From Candidatus Coprovivens excrementavium (GTDB lineage Bacteria; Bacillota_I; Bacilli_A; RF39; UBA660), in NCBI GenBank assembly GCA_944363975.1, contig CALVVU010000002.1:217225-281224 (forward strand): DNA of 64,000 nt, read 5' to 3'. Shown piece by piece: positions 15,695 through 24,714 of this stretch (position 1 is the first letter of the stretch; each line of letters starts with the position of its first letter). The position numbers were made by a program, and so were the translations under genes. Under the pieces are notes generated by a model, which saw only the letters and a program-made list of their open reading frames with translations, was not told the origin of the DNA and ran no database searches.

Positions 15695-16915
15695 ATGAAA
15701 AATTATTTAATATTAATTTTAAAAAGAATAATAAGAGATTTTAAAAGTAGGTTAGTTATTCTATTAATTGCTTTAATTCTATTATTAGGTACTATCGTTT
15801 CAATAAACGAAAAAACAACTGAGGAAATGCTCAGTAAAGAAACTTATTCTAAATATCATAATCGTCTTTATCAACTAGTAAAAAAAGAAAGCTATGAAAC
15901 TAAGAAAAAAGATATAAAAGGAATTCCCCATATTATAACTATATTACATGAATATAATATCGCAAGCGAGTATTTATCTAGTGAAGAATTCAAAACACCT
16001 AATACTGACCATACAATTCAAGCATATACAGCAGATAATCTCTCTCTTCCCAAGATTAAATATGGAACAAACTTCCCTGATAAACAAGGATTCTATATGG
16101 TTTGTCCTATAAATATGTATCCTAATAGTAATCTTAGCAGTAATAATATAAATTTTAAAATAACCAATAAAGATCGAATTGATATGCAACAATATCTTAA
16201 TAAAACAATTCAATTCCAATTTGAAAATGTTAATAATATGAATATAAAAAAAGAATCAATAGATATTAAAATAGTTGGTTTATATGAAGTAAATAAGCAT
16301 TCACTTGAAGATAATACTTGTTACATAAATGAATCTGCTAAAAAATATATTTATGATACATTAAATAATGATTTACCTTCATATATTGAAAAAAGTAATC
16401 CTGAAGCAGCTGTTATTATAATTGATGATATAAAAAACCTTGAAGAAGTAGAAAGTGAACTTAGTAAAATAGGTTATCGCTTAGATCCATATACTATTAT
16501 AGATCCAAATTTTTTAATTGAAACAAAAAAGATAAACAAAACATACTCCCTAATCTTATCTATAATATGTGTCTTTTTACTTTTTCTTATATTATTTAAA
16601 GATACTAAAAATACTCTCAAATACAATAAATTACTTAAATATCTAGGTGCTAAAGATAACCATCTTTATTTAACAAACCTTATTCACAATATCTTAATTA
16701 TCCTATTAGCATTTATCTTATCCCTTATCTTATCATTTATTTATCGTGGATTATTAAATATTATTATCTATTTTCGTCCATTCTTATTCTCTAAGAATGA
16801 AATAATATTTTCTATTACTTATTTATTTAAAATATTTATAACAATTTTTATAAGTACAATTATTATCTCTATTTTAAATAATGTTTATATCAAATATAAA
16901 CTAAATAAAAACTAG
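15695..16915 (+). CDS. FtsX-like permease, ABC cassette 1, large subunit
   Basis: A 406-residue permease: helix at about 15-34, a large extracytoplasmic domain (about 35-280), then three C-terminal helices. The outer domain contains YMVCPINMYPNSNL, a Cys-Pro...Ser signature repeated in the large permeases of cassettes 2 and 3. The start is ATG 15695 behind AAAGGAG; an upstream extension to 15659 would run through the SD. The ATPase gene follows after 9 bases. Such MacB/FtsX-type pumps use ATP hydrolysis to move a periplasm-like domain; the substrate is not readable. Confidence 0.85.
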   Translation: MKNYLILILKRIIRDFKSRLVILLIALILLLGTIVSINEKTTEEMLSKETYSKYHNRLYQLVKKESYETKKKDIKGIPHIITILHEYNIASEYLSSEEFKTPNTDHTIQAYTADNLSLPKIKYGTNFPDKQGFYMVCPINMYPNSNLSSNNINFKITNKDRIDMQQYLNKTIQFQFENVNNMNIKKESIDIKIVGLYEVNKHSLEDNTCYINESAKKYIYDTLNNDLPSYIEKSNPEAAVIIIDDIKNLEEVESELSKIGYRLDPYTIIDPNFLIETKKINKTYSLILSIICVFLLFLILFKDTKNTLKYNKLLKYLGAKDNHLYLTNLIHNILIILLAFILSLILSFIYRGLLNIIIYFRPFLFSKNEIIFSITYLFKIFITIFISTIIISILNNVYIKYKLNKN

Positions 16916-16924
16916 GAGGTCAAA

Positions 16925-17614
16925 ATGAATAATGTAGTATTAAAATGTCAGAGTTTAAAAAAGACATATAAAAAGAAAAATCGAAAATTAGTCATTTTAA
17001 AAGATATCAATTATGAGTTTAAATCTGGTCATGTTTATGCTATTGTTGGTAAAAGTGGAGCGGGAAAAACAACTTTAATAAATATCTTAGGTTTATTAAA
17101 AAAACAAGATAGTGGGAAAATCTTTATCTTAAATAACGATGTTTCTAAAATAAATGAAAATAAAGCTTCTGAAATACGTAATAAAAATATTGGCTTTGTT
17201 TTTCAATCGTTTTATCTAGATCCTCTTTTGACTACCGAAGAAAATATCAAACTTCCAATGCTTTTAAATAATAGCCTAGATAAGATAAAAATAAATGAAA
17301 GAGTTAAAAAACTATTGAAAGAAGTTGAGCTAGAAGACCGCGAAACTCACTTTCCTAAAGAATTATCAGGTGGTGAGCAACAAAGGGTAGCTATAGCAAG
17401 AGCCTTAGCTAATAACCCTGATATTATTCTAGCTGATGAGCCAACAGGTTCTTTAGATCCTGAAAATGAAGAAAATATCTTAAATATCCTAAAAAGTCTT
17501 GCTAAAAAGGGAAAGTGTATTATTATTGTTACTCATAGTAAAACAGTAAGAGAATATGCTGATATTGTATTAGAACTAAAAAAAGGAATATTAGAGGAAG
17601 TTTCTCGTGATTGA
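16925..17614 (+). CDS. ABC ATPase, LolD/MacB type, cassette 1
   Basis: A 229-residue nucleotide-binding protein: Walker [11 protein letters not shown]-loop [12 protein letters not shown], signature [15 protein letters not shown], Walker [13 protein letters not shown], switch His in VTHSK. It belongs to the LolD/MacB/SalX group that pairs with FtsX-like permeases. SD AGGAGG is strong. The gene overlaps the following permease by 8 bases. Its closest relatives in the window are the ATPases at 29095 and 43062, which share [18 protein letters not shown] and [11 protein letters not shown] segments. Confidence 0.95.
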   Translation: MNNVVLKCQSLKKTYKKKNRKLVILKDINYEFKSGHVYAIVGKSGAGKTTLINILGLLKKQDSGKIFILNNDVSKINENKASEIRNKNIGFVFQSFYLDPLLTTEENIKLPMLLNNSLDKIKINERVKKLLKEVELEDRETHFPKELSGGEQQRVAIARALANNPDIILADEPTGSLDPENEENILNILKSLAKKGKCIIIVTHSKTVREYADIVLELKKGILEEVSRD

Positions 17615-18665
17615 ATACATAAAAACTAGATTTCGTGACCATCATAAATTACTAATATCTGTATCTTTACTTTTTACAATATCTTTATTTATACTTATAG
17701 CTGAATTTCTTTTATCTTACTATCAATACACTATTAATAAAACAGTTGATAAAAAAGAAGCAAATAGAACACTAATCATATATAATGTAACTAAAGAAAT
17801 GACCAATCAAGACTTTATCGAATTATCTAAAATAAAGCATATTATTAATATATATGAAGAATATACTAATTGGAATCTAAAAGAAAAAGATAAAATTTTT
17901 CTTCTCCAAAATAATTATAATATTACTAATACTAAAATAAATATTGGTCATAATATAAATTCACCTAATGAGGTTCTTATTAACAAAACAGCAGCTAACG
18001 AATACCATTTATCTATAGATGACCAAATTAATTTAAATGATAAATATAAAGTAAAAATAGTAGGTATCATTAATAATGATGAAATACCATCAATCTATTT
18101 TGAAAATAAAGCTTTAAGAAATATAGCACTTCAAGAACAGGCTTTTTTAAATAAAATGAATATTGTTATTGATGAATATCAAAATCTTAACTTCGTTATA
18201 AAAGAATTACAAAATAGAGGATATGAAGCTATTAAAAATGAAACACTAGATCAAGAAGTAAATAGATTAGAAGAAATAATAAATAATATATCATTTGGTA
18301 TCTACTTTATTATTCTGTTTACTATAGTAATTACATTTTCTATTTTTAATATTTTAGTTAAAAATGAAATAAAAAATAATGCATTACTAAAATTAATAGG
18401 TTATAAAAATAAAAATATCGTATTTATGAATTTTATATATCTTCTAATTATAATAATCATCTCTCTTTTGAGTAATTCAGTAATATATTTCTTTTTAAAA
18501 TTAATATTAGATATTAATAATTGTTTCACCATTCCATATATAGAATATCTATCTATAATAAGTTATATTTTCTTATTGTATTTTATAATCTTAGTAATCA
18601 TTTCTCTCATTAATCATCTTAAACTTCATAAGATAGATATGTTAAATATTATTGAAGAATCATAA
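17607..18665 (+). CDS. FtsX-like permease, ABC cassette 1, small subunit
   Basis: A 352-residue permease with helix at about 17-37, an outer domain of about 190 residues, and three C-terminal helices (about 231-345). It starts with GTG 17607 inside the end of the ATPase gene, with GAGGAAG about 8 bases before. The element NALLKLIGYKNKNIVFMN is the coupling region. A hairpin terminator ends the cassette. It presumably forms a heterodimer with the large permease. Confidence 0.85.
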   Translation: MIEYIKTRFRDHHKLLISVSLLFTISLFILIAEFLLSYYQYTINKTVDKKEANRTLIIYNVTKEMTNQDFIELSKIKHIINIYEEYTNWNLKEKDKIFLLQNNYNITNTKINIGHNINSPNEVLINKTAANEYHLSIDDQINLNDKYKVKIVGIINNDEIPSIYFENKALRNIALQEQAFLNKMNIVIDEYQNLNFVIKELQNRGYEAIKNETLDQEVNRLEEIINNISFGIYFIILFTIVITFSIFNILVKNEIKNNALLKLIGYKNKNIVFMNFIYLLIIIIISLLSNSVIYFFLKLILDINNCFTIPYIEYLSIISYIFLLYFIILVIISLINHLKLHKIDMLNIIEES

Positions 18666-18676
18666 GATTCTTTTTT
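18655..18676 (+). terminator. Intrinsic terminator of ABC cassette 1
   Basis: AAGAATC (18655-18661), loop ATAA, GATTCTT (18666-18672), T run; it contains the stop codon. Confidence 0.8.
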
Positions 18677-18677
18677 A

Positions 18678-18706
18678 TTTACAAATACCCCTATAGAGTA
18701 TATAAT
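18678..18706 (+). promoter_or_regulatory. Copper operon promoter with CsoR-type operator in the spacer
   Basis: TTTACA (18678-18683), 17 bases, TATAAT (18701-18706). The spacer holds ATACCCC-TAT-AGAGTAT (18685-18701), an imperfect inverted repeat with the C-rich half-site typical of CsoR operators. A repressor bound there would block both promoter boxes. Confidence 0.65.
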
Positions 18707-18722
18707 TATCTTGGTGATAAAA

Positions 18723-19028
18723 ATGCATAATTGTCAAAATTGTCAAAATTGTTCTAGAACAAAACATCGTACTATTGAAGAAAAAAAGAAAATTAACAAA
18801 CGTTTAAATATTATTGAAGGTCAAGTAAAAGGAATAAAAAAGATGGTCGAAGAAGATCGTTACTGTGCTGATATTTTAATGCAAATTGCTGCCGTTGATA
18901 AAGCTCTAAAAAGTTTTGGTACTGAAATATTAAAAAGTCACTTATCTACTTGCGTAGTTGAAGACATAAAAAACAACAATTTTGAAATAATAGATGAAGT
19001 AATAGATTTATTTAATAAATTGAAATAG
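18723..19028 (+). CDS. csoR: CsoR-family copper-sensing repressor
   Basis: A 101-residue all-helical repressor. The copper-site pattern Cys-His-Cys is present: C48 (RYCAD), H73 and C77 (SHLSTC). The N-terminus has an unusual Cys run, HNCQNCQNC, which may add metal-binding capacity. The ATG at 18723 is preferred to the TTG at 18711 because GGTGAT lies 4 bases before it. It opens an operon with a P-type ATPase and an HMA protein, the expected targets, and a CsoR-like operator sits in its promoter. Confidence 0.93.
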   Translation: MHNCQNCQNCSRTKHRTIEEKKKINKRLNIIEGQVKGIKKMVEEDRYCADILMQIAAVDKALKSFGTEILKSHLSTCVVEDIKNNNFEIIDEVIDLFNKLK

Positions 19029-19037
19029 GGTGTAGAT

Positions 19038-21236
19038 ATGAAAACAATATTAAGTATTAAAGGAATGACTTGTAGTGCATGTTCTAGTGGCTTAGAAAAA
19101 TATTTAAAAAAGCAAAAAGGAATAGAAGACGCCGTTGTTAACTTAGTAATGGCTTCTGCTAGTATTGAACACGACGATTCTATAACTCTTGAAGATTTAG
19201 CTCGTTTTGTTAAAGAAGCTGGCTTTGAATCGCTTGGAATATTTGATGAACATCACGAAGAAAAAGAACACCAAAAAGCTAAAAAATATTTTATTATTTT
19301 TGGTATCTTATCTGTATTCTTATTATATATAACAATGGCTCATATGATAGGATTACCTAATATTCCATTCTTAGATATGCATAAATATCCATATAACTAT
19401 TCAATGTGTTTATTGATAATAACTATTCCATATCTATTTTATGGTTATGACATTATTAAAAGTGGATACAAAAATCTAATTCATCGTACTCCTAATATGG
19501 ATACTTTAGTTAGTATAGGTGTTATAAGCAGTTTTATTTATAGTTTATTTAATACGTACATGATATTTAAAGGAAATACTTCCTATGTTAATCATTTATA
19601 TTACGAATCATCAGCTATTGTTATCTTTTTTATTAAACTAGGAAGATATATTGATTCTAAAAGTAAAAATAAAACTAAAGAAGCAATAAAAAAATTAGTT
19701 GAAATAACTCCTTCCAAAGCATTATTAAAAACTAAAGATGGTTCAGAAGAAATCACTTTAGATGAAATAAAAAAAGGTGATATTTTAATTGCTAAGCCAG
19801 GTATGAAAATTGCTGTCGATGGTACAATAACAAGTGGAACCACTCATGTCGATGAATCATTTATTACTGGTGAATCACTTCCAGTCAAAAAAAATCCTAA
19901 GTCAAAAGTAATAGCTGGTAGTATAAATTTTGATGGCTATATCGAATACAAAGCTGAAAAAATAGGACGTGATTCTACTATTTCAGAAATTGTTAAATTA
20001 GTTATTGAAGCTACAAATACTAAAGCTCCAATAGCTAAATTAGCAGATCGTGTAAGTAGTTATTTTGTACCATGTATAATGATTATATCTGTTTTATCAT
20101 TTATTGGTAATTTTATTATAACTAAAGATATAAATACTTCCATTAATTCTTTCGTTACAGTTCTAGTTGTAGCTTGTCCTTGTGCTTTAGGTCTAGCAAC
20201 ACCATTAGCTATTGTCGTATCAGAAGGTGTATGTGCTAATAATGGTATTCTAGTTAAAACAAGTGAAGCCTTAGAAAACGCCCATAAAGTAGATACAATT
20301 GTCTTTGATAAAACAGGAACTCTAACTTATGGAAACTTAAAAATTTCTAAGATATATAATTATTCTGATCAAAAAGATTTTATGTCTATTGTTTGCTCAA
20401 TAGAATCGAAATCAACTCATCCAATAAGCCGAGCCTTCAATGAATATCAAAAAGAGAAAAAACTCTCTACCATTTCTATCGATACAATTGAAGATTTACC
20501 TGGTTTCGGAATCAAAGCTCATCTTTCTAAAGATGAATATTTATTAGGTAATCAAAAAATTCTAAAAGAATTAAAACTCTCTCCATCAAAAGATGAAGAA
20601 ACCTTAAAAGAATCTGGAAATAGTATTGTCTACGTTATAAAAAATAAAAAAGTAATTGGCTTAATAGGTGTAAGTGATATAATAAAAAAAGAAGCTAAAG
20701 AAACAATAGAAAAATTAAATAATTTAAATATTGAAGTTATAATGCTTACTGGTGATAATGAAAAAACAGCTCAAATTATTGCCAATCAATTAAATATTAA
20801 ACATATTATAGCTAATGTCTTACCTAAAGAAAAAACAAATGTTATAAAAGAATTAAATAGTCGTGGACACAAAGTTATAATGGTCGGTGATGGTATTAAT
20901 GATGCTCCTTCATTAGCTAGTGCTGACATCGGTATTAGTGTAAGTGGCGGAACAGATATCGCTAATGACTCCGCCAATATCATCCTTTTAAATGGCAATC
21001 TTAAAAAAATTATTACTTTATTGACAATTAGTAAAAAAACAATTCAAAATATTAAACAGAATCTATTTTGGGCCTTTTTTTACAATATTTGTATGATTCC
21101 TATAGCTATAGGTTTTTTAAAACCATGGCATATTACTTTAAATCCAATGTTTGCTGGTTTAGCAATGACCTTAAGTAGTCTTACTGTTATCATAAATGCT
21201 TTAAGACTAAAAAAAATAAAATTAGAAAGTAGATGA
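19038..21236 (+). CDS. copA: Copper-exporting P1B-type ATPase CopA
   Basis: A 732-residue P-type ATPase: N-terminal HMA domain with GMTCSACS (C12, C15), eight expected helices, TGES (278-281), transport motif CPC (380-382), phosphorylation site DKTGT (D424), and the GDGINDAP hinge. The final helices carry the Asn/Met-containing segments of Cu(I) pumps. It exports copper at the cell membrane. The gene lies 9 bases after csoR and overlaps the small HMA gene by four bases (ATGA). Confidence 0.95.
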   Translation: MKTILSIKGMTCSACSSGLEKYLKKQKGIEDAVVNLVMASASIEHDDSITLEDLARFVKEAGFESLGIFDEHHEEKEHQKAKKYFIIFGILSVFLLYITMAHMIGLPNIPFLDMHKYPYNYSMCLLIITIPYLFYGYDIIKSGYKNLIHRTPNMDTLVSIGVISSFIYSLFNTYMIFKGNTSYVNHLYYESSAIVIFFIKLGRYIDSKSKNKTKEAIKKLVEITPSKALLKTKDGSEEITLDEIKKGDILIAKPGMKIAVDGTITSGTTHVDESFITGESLPVKKNPKSKVIAGSINFDGYIEYKAEKIGRDSTISEIVKLVIEATNTKAPIAKLADRVSSYFVPCIMIISVLSFIGNFIITKDINTSINSFVTVLVVACPCALGLATPLAIVVSEGVCANNGILVKTSEALENAHKVDTIVFDKTGTLTYGNLKISKIYNYSDQKDFMSIVCSIESKSTHPISRAFNEYQKEKKLSTISIDTIEDLPGFGIKAHLSKDEYLLGNQKILKELKLSPSKDEETLKESGNSIVYVIKNKKVIGLIGVSDIIKKEAKETIEKLNNLNIEVIMLTGDNEKTAQIIANQLNIKHIIANVLPKEKTNVIKELNSRGHKVIMVGDGINDAPSLASADIGISVSGGTDIANDSANIILLNGNLKKIITLLTISKKTIQNIKQNLFWAFFYNICMIPIAIGFLKPWHITLNPMFAGLAMTLSSLTVIINALRLKKIKLESR

Positions 21237-21469
21237 TAAAAATGTTTAGTAAAAAATACAAAAAAATCCTTTTTATTGAAGGAATGCATTGCGAACATTG
21301 TGCTATGACTGTCGAAAATGCTCTAAAAAAATTAGGTGACTTAAAAATAAAAGTAAATCTTCGTAAAAAACAAGTCGAAATAACTTCTAAAGAATATCTA
21401 GATAATCAACTAATATCTAAAGTATTTTCTAACTTAGAATTTAATCTAAAAGAAATAAAAGATATATAA
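21233..21469 (+). CDS. Small HMA-domain copper-binding protein, CopZ-like
   Basis: A 78-residue protein with EGMHCEHCAMTVENAL, the GMxCxxC metal site of heavy-metal-associated domains, and a beta-alpha-beta pattern after it. It would shuttle Cu(I) to CopA. The start could be ATG 21233 (ATGA overlap with copA) or ATG 21242; neither has a strong SD, so translation is probably coupled. It closes the csoR-copA operon. Confidence 0.85.
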   Translation: MIKMFSKKYKKILFIEGMHCEHCAMTVENALKKLGDLKIKVNLRKKQVEITSKEYLDNQLISKVFSNLEFNLKEIKDI

Positions 21470-21490
21470 ATATAAAAAAAATATATAACT

Positions 21491-21526
21491 AAAAGATGTA
21501 AATCTCTATCGAATTACATCTTTTTT
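21491..21526 (+). terminator. Intrinsic terminator of the copper operon
   Basis: AAAAGATGTAA (21491-21501) and TTACATCTTTT (21514-21524), followed by T. Confidence 0.85.
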
Positions 21527-21614
21527 ATTGTATAATTAAAATGGTTTTATAGAAAGGATAATGTGGAGAATAAAAAACTTATTACAATGAAAATATGTTT
21601 TATAAGGAGTAGGA

Positions 21615-22769
21615 ATGAAAAAACAAGTTGAAAATACAAATTTAAGATTAATGATTTTTAAAAGTGCCGAAGAATTAGGGCATAAAGTAGATGAACATCT
21701 ACTAAAAATGTATAATTTAGATAAAGATAAATATACCTTTATCGTTCCAATTAAAGAAAATTTTTTTGAAGATGGACATTTTAAAGTTGAAATTACTGAA
21801 ACCGTTCGCGGAAAAGACATGTATCTCTTAACAGATGTCGGAAATTATAGTATCGAATATAAAATGCATGGCTTTATAAATCATACAAGTCCTAACGATT
21901 TAATGGTTGAATTAAAAGATGGTATAGGAGCTTGCAATTGTCATGCTAAAAATATAAATATTATTATGCCTTTATTATACGCTGGACGTCAACATCGTCG
22001 TCAAACAAGAGAGAATCTCTCATGTGGTATGTTTCTTCATGAAATAGATACTATGAGTCATGTCAAAAGTTTTATAACCTTTGATGCTCATGATCAAGGA
22101 GTTGAACACGCCATTCATAATATGGAATTTGACAATGTCTTTCCAACTAATAATATCTTAGAAGAATTAATAAACGATTTACCAGTAAGTCGCTTGAAAA
22201 AAATTGTTTTTGTCGCCCCCGACAATGGTGCAACCGGAAGAAGAAATGTTTATTTAAATTCCTTTAATTCAGAATATATTCATCGTGAAGCCGGAAGTTT
22301 CTATAAGCAAAGAGATTACAATAATTTAGTCGATGGAAAATACCCCGTAATTGCCCACGATTATTGTGGTAACGAAGAATTAGATGGCTTTACTGCAATT
22401 GTCAGCGATGATATGATATCAAGTGGAGGATCAATATTTGATGTTATTGATGAATTAAATAAACGTAATATAAAACATATTTACCTTGTAACAACGTTCA
22501 GTTTATTCACCAAAGGAATAGATAAATTTAATGAATATTATAAAAATAAGATGTTTGATGGATTATATACAACTAACTTATCATATATTCCTAAAGAATA
22601 TCAAAAATGTAAATGGTTGCATATCTGTGATTGTTCAAAGCAATTAGCTAATATGATATATAATATTCATAATGATTTATCTACTTCAGCTTTATTAAAA
22701 GATAAATCTTATCCTGTAAGATTACTTGAAGAAAAATTTGCTAAAGTCAACAAAAAGAAGGTAGAGTAA
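21615..22769 (+). CDS. prs: Ribose-phosphate pyrophosphokinase (PRPP synthase)
   Basis: A 384-residue enzyme that makes PRPP from ribose 5-phosphate and ATP. It has the family elements LYAGRQHRRQTRENL, the FDAHDQG metal segment, VFVAPDNGATGRR and the PRPP loop VSDDMISSGGS. It is about 65 residues longer than the classical enzyme, with an extended N-terminus, the long form seen in some Firmicutes and Mollicutes relatives. SD AAGGAG is good. The next gene (ybaK) follows after about 30 bases. Confidence 0.9.
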   Translation: MKKQVENTNLRLMIFKSAEELGHKVDEHLLKMYNLDKDKYTFIVPIKENFFEDGHFKVEITETVRGKDMYLLTDVGNYSIEYKMHGFINHTSPNDLMVELKDGIGACNCHAKNINIIMPLLYAGRQHRRQTRENLSCGMFLHEIDTMSHVKSFITFDAHDQGVEHAIHNMEFDNVFPTNNILEELINDLPVSRLKKIVFVAPDNGATGRRNVYLNSFNSEYIHREAGSFYKQRDYNNLVDGKYPVIAHDYCGNEELDGFTAIVSDDMISSGGSIFDVIDELNKRNIKHIYLVTTFSLFTKGIDKFNEYYKNKMFDGLYTTNLSYIPKEYQKCKWLHICDCSKQLANMIYNIHNDLSTSALLKDKSYPVRLLEEKFAKVNKKKVE

Positions 22770-22799
22770 TATCTCCCTCTTAATAGAAAGAGTGATAAT

Positions 22800-23273
22800 A
22801 TGTCATTAAATAATGTTAAAAATTATTTTAAAAAATATAATATTGATAATCGTATTATAGAATTAACTACTAGTTCAGCAACTGTTAAAGAAGCAGCGGT
22901 ATCTCTTAATACTACAGAATCTCAAATAGCTAAAACATTATCATTTCTAGTAGCTGATAAACCAATACTAATAGTAACAGCTGGCGATACTAAGATTGAT
23001 AACTCAAAATTTAAATCCATCTTTCATGAAAAAGCTCATATGATACCATCAAACCTCGTAAATAACTATATAGGCCATGAAATAGGTGGAGTATGTCCTT
23101 TTGCCACTAAAGAAGATGTTACAACTTACTTAGACGAATCATTAAAACGATTCCCATACGTTTATCCAGCTTGTGGCAGTAGCAATAGTGCTATTAAACT
23201 AAGTATTCAAGAATTAGAAAAATATACTAATTACAAAGAATGGATAGACGTATGTAAATATCAAGGTGAGTGA
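22800..23273 (+). CDS. YbaK/ProX-type aminoacyl-tRNA deacylase
   Basis: A 157-residue domain with the features of the YbaK/ProX/EbsC family: ESQIAKTLSFLVADKPILIV with the conserved Lys, IGGVCPFA and PACGSSNSAIKLS. These proteins clear mischarged tRNAs such as Cys- or Ala-tRNA(Pro). SD AGAGTGAT. The stop codon overlaps the region giving the SD of the next gene (AAGGTGAG). Confidence 0.88.
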   Translation: MSLNNVKNYFKKYNIDNRIIELTTSSATVKEAAVSLNTTESQIAKTLSFLVADKPILIVTAGDTKIDNSKFKSIFHEKAHMIPSNLVNNYIGHEIGGVCPFATKEDVTTYLDESLKRFPYVYPACGSSNSAIKLSIQELEKYTNYKEWIDVCKYQGE

Positions 23274-23277
23274 TTTT

Positions 23278-24555
23278 ATGAAAGAAAATCTATTAAATGA
23301 TGCCTCATATTGTTTAGGCTGTATAAAAAAACCATGTCGTAATGGTTGCCCCTTAAATAATGATATTCCATCATTTATAAAAAAAATAAAAGATTCTCAA
23401 TACCAAGAATCTTTTAATATTCTATCAGAAACAACTGTTTTACCAAGTATCTGTGGTCGTATATGTTCACATAGCACACAATGTCAAGGTCACTGTATTA
23501 GAGGAATAAAAAGTAAACCAGTTAATATAGGTAAACTAGAATCTACCATAGGAGATATTTCTCTTAAAGAAGATTATCCTCTTCCATTACTAAGTAATAA
23601 GAAAAAAAATAATAAAATAGCTATTATTGGTAGTGGTCCATCAAGTTTAACTTGTGCTGCCTTTCTAGCTCGTCATCAATACCAAGTAACTATTTATGAA
23701 AAATATAATACCTTAGGAGGTCTCTTAGTTCATGGAATACCATCATTTCGCCTAGATAAAGAAATTGTTTTTAAAAACATATCAAAAATATTATCTTTAG
23801 GTATTAAAGTAAAATATAATCAAGAACTAGGTAAAAACTTACTAATAAGTGATTTAGAAAAAAAATACGATGCTATATATCTTGGTATCGGTGGTAATAT
23901 CTCAAATAATATGAATATTCCTGGTGAACATTTAAAAGGTGTTTATAGTGCTAACAAACTACTTGAAACCAATAATCATCCTGATTATAAAGATAAATAC
24001 ATTATCATTAATGGTGGTGGCAATGTAGCAATGGACATTTCTCGTACTATAAAAAGACTAGGAGCTAAAGAAGTAACTATTGTATATCGTCGTTCCAAAA
24101 ATGAAATGCCAGTATCTCAAGAAGAACTAATAGCAGCCGAAAAAGAAGGTATCAAATTTATCTATCAAACTAATATTATCAAAGTAATAGGTGACTCTAA
24201 TGTCGAAGGAATAGAATGCCTTAAAACTAACTTAGTTAAAGAAAAAAATAACCCTCGATTAGTTCCAATTGATATAGAAAATTCTAATCATATAATAAAA
24301 TGTAATTACTTAATAAAAGCTATTGGTTCTCATCCCGATGAGAACATTCTCAATACCTTAGACTTAACTATAAATAATAGCTATCTTCAAGTAAATGAAT
24401 ACAATCAAACTTCTAAACCATATATCTTTGCTGGAGGAGACTTAATAGGTACTAAAAAAACAGTAGCTAACGCCTCACGTAGTGGTCGTGATGCAGCTTA
24501 TAATATAATTAAATATCTTGAAGAAAAAGAAATAACTAAAACAATTACAAAGTAA
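23278..24555 (+). CDS. GltD-like NAD(P)H oxidoreductase (glutamate synthase small-subunit family)
   Basis: A 425-residue flavoprotein. The N-terminal Cys-rich domain (CLGCIKKPCRNGCPL and ICGRICSHSTQCQGHC) binds Fe-S clusters. AIIGSGPSSLTCAAFLA is the FAD site, IINGGGNVAMDISRT the NAD(P) site, and AGGDLIG the C-terminal FAD contact. ATG 23278 is chosen over GTG 23266 because AAGGTGAG lies 7 bases before it. No large GltB subunit is near, so it may be a stand-alone oxidoreductase of the NfnB/preA-partner type rather than glutamate synthase. Confidence 0.88.
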   Translation: MKENLLNDASYCLGCIKKPCRNGCPLNNDIPSFIKKIKDSQYQESFNILSETTVLPSICGRICSHSTQCQGHCIRGIKSKPVNIGKLESTIGDISLKEDYPLPLLSNKKKNNKIAIIGSGPSSLTCAAFLARHQYQVTIYEKYNTLGGLLVHGIPSFRLDKEIVFKNISKILSLGIKVKYNQELGKNLLISDLEKKYDAIYLGIGGNISNNMNIPGEHLKGVYSANKLLETNNHPDYKDKYIIINGGGNVAMDISRTIKRLGAKEVTIVYRRSKNEMPVSQEELIAAEKEGIKFIYQTNIIKVIGDSNVEGIECLKTNLVKEKNNPRLVPIDIENSNHIIKCNYLIKAIGSHPDENILNTLDLTINNSYLQVNEYNQTSKPYIFAGGDLIGTKKTVANASRSGRDAAYNIIKYLEEKEITKTITK

Positions 24556-24579
24556 TTCTAATTATAGAATTACTTTTTT
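24550..24579 (+). terminator. Intrinsic terminator
   Basis: Eleven-base perfect stem AAGTAATTCTA / TAGAATTACTT (24550-24575), loop ATTA, then T. Confidence 0.9.
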
Positions 24580-24655
24580 ATAAATAAATATTGAATGGTA
24601 AATATGGTCCCTTTATTAGTTGTTATAACTATCCAAAATGTTCATATCGTAGGAA

Positions 24656-24704
24656 TTGACAATCCATAAATAATAACTTATACTAAACTCCCTAAAGAGG
24701 GGAG
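24656..24704 (+). promoter_or_regulatory. Consensus promoter with inverted repeat covering the SD
   Basis: TTGACA (24656-24661), 17 bases, TATACT (24679-24684). CTCCC (24688-24692) and GGGAG (24700-24704) then form a short inverted repeat at the expected start point, the right arm being the SD. Compare 4084-4103 and 13439-13463. Confidence 0.65.
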
Positions 24705-24714
24705 ATTTAATTAC

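Noticed and set aside
21561..21590. Nine-codon frame MWRIKNLLQ before prs
   Set aside because: Its SD is only about 3 bases from the ATG and prs has its own good SD, so there is no need for a leader.
23278..24555. Glutamate synthase small subunit in the strict sense
   Set aside because: No GltB gene is adjacent; the same fold serves other NAD(P)H oxidoreductases, so only the family is named.
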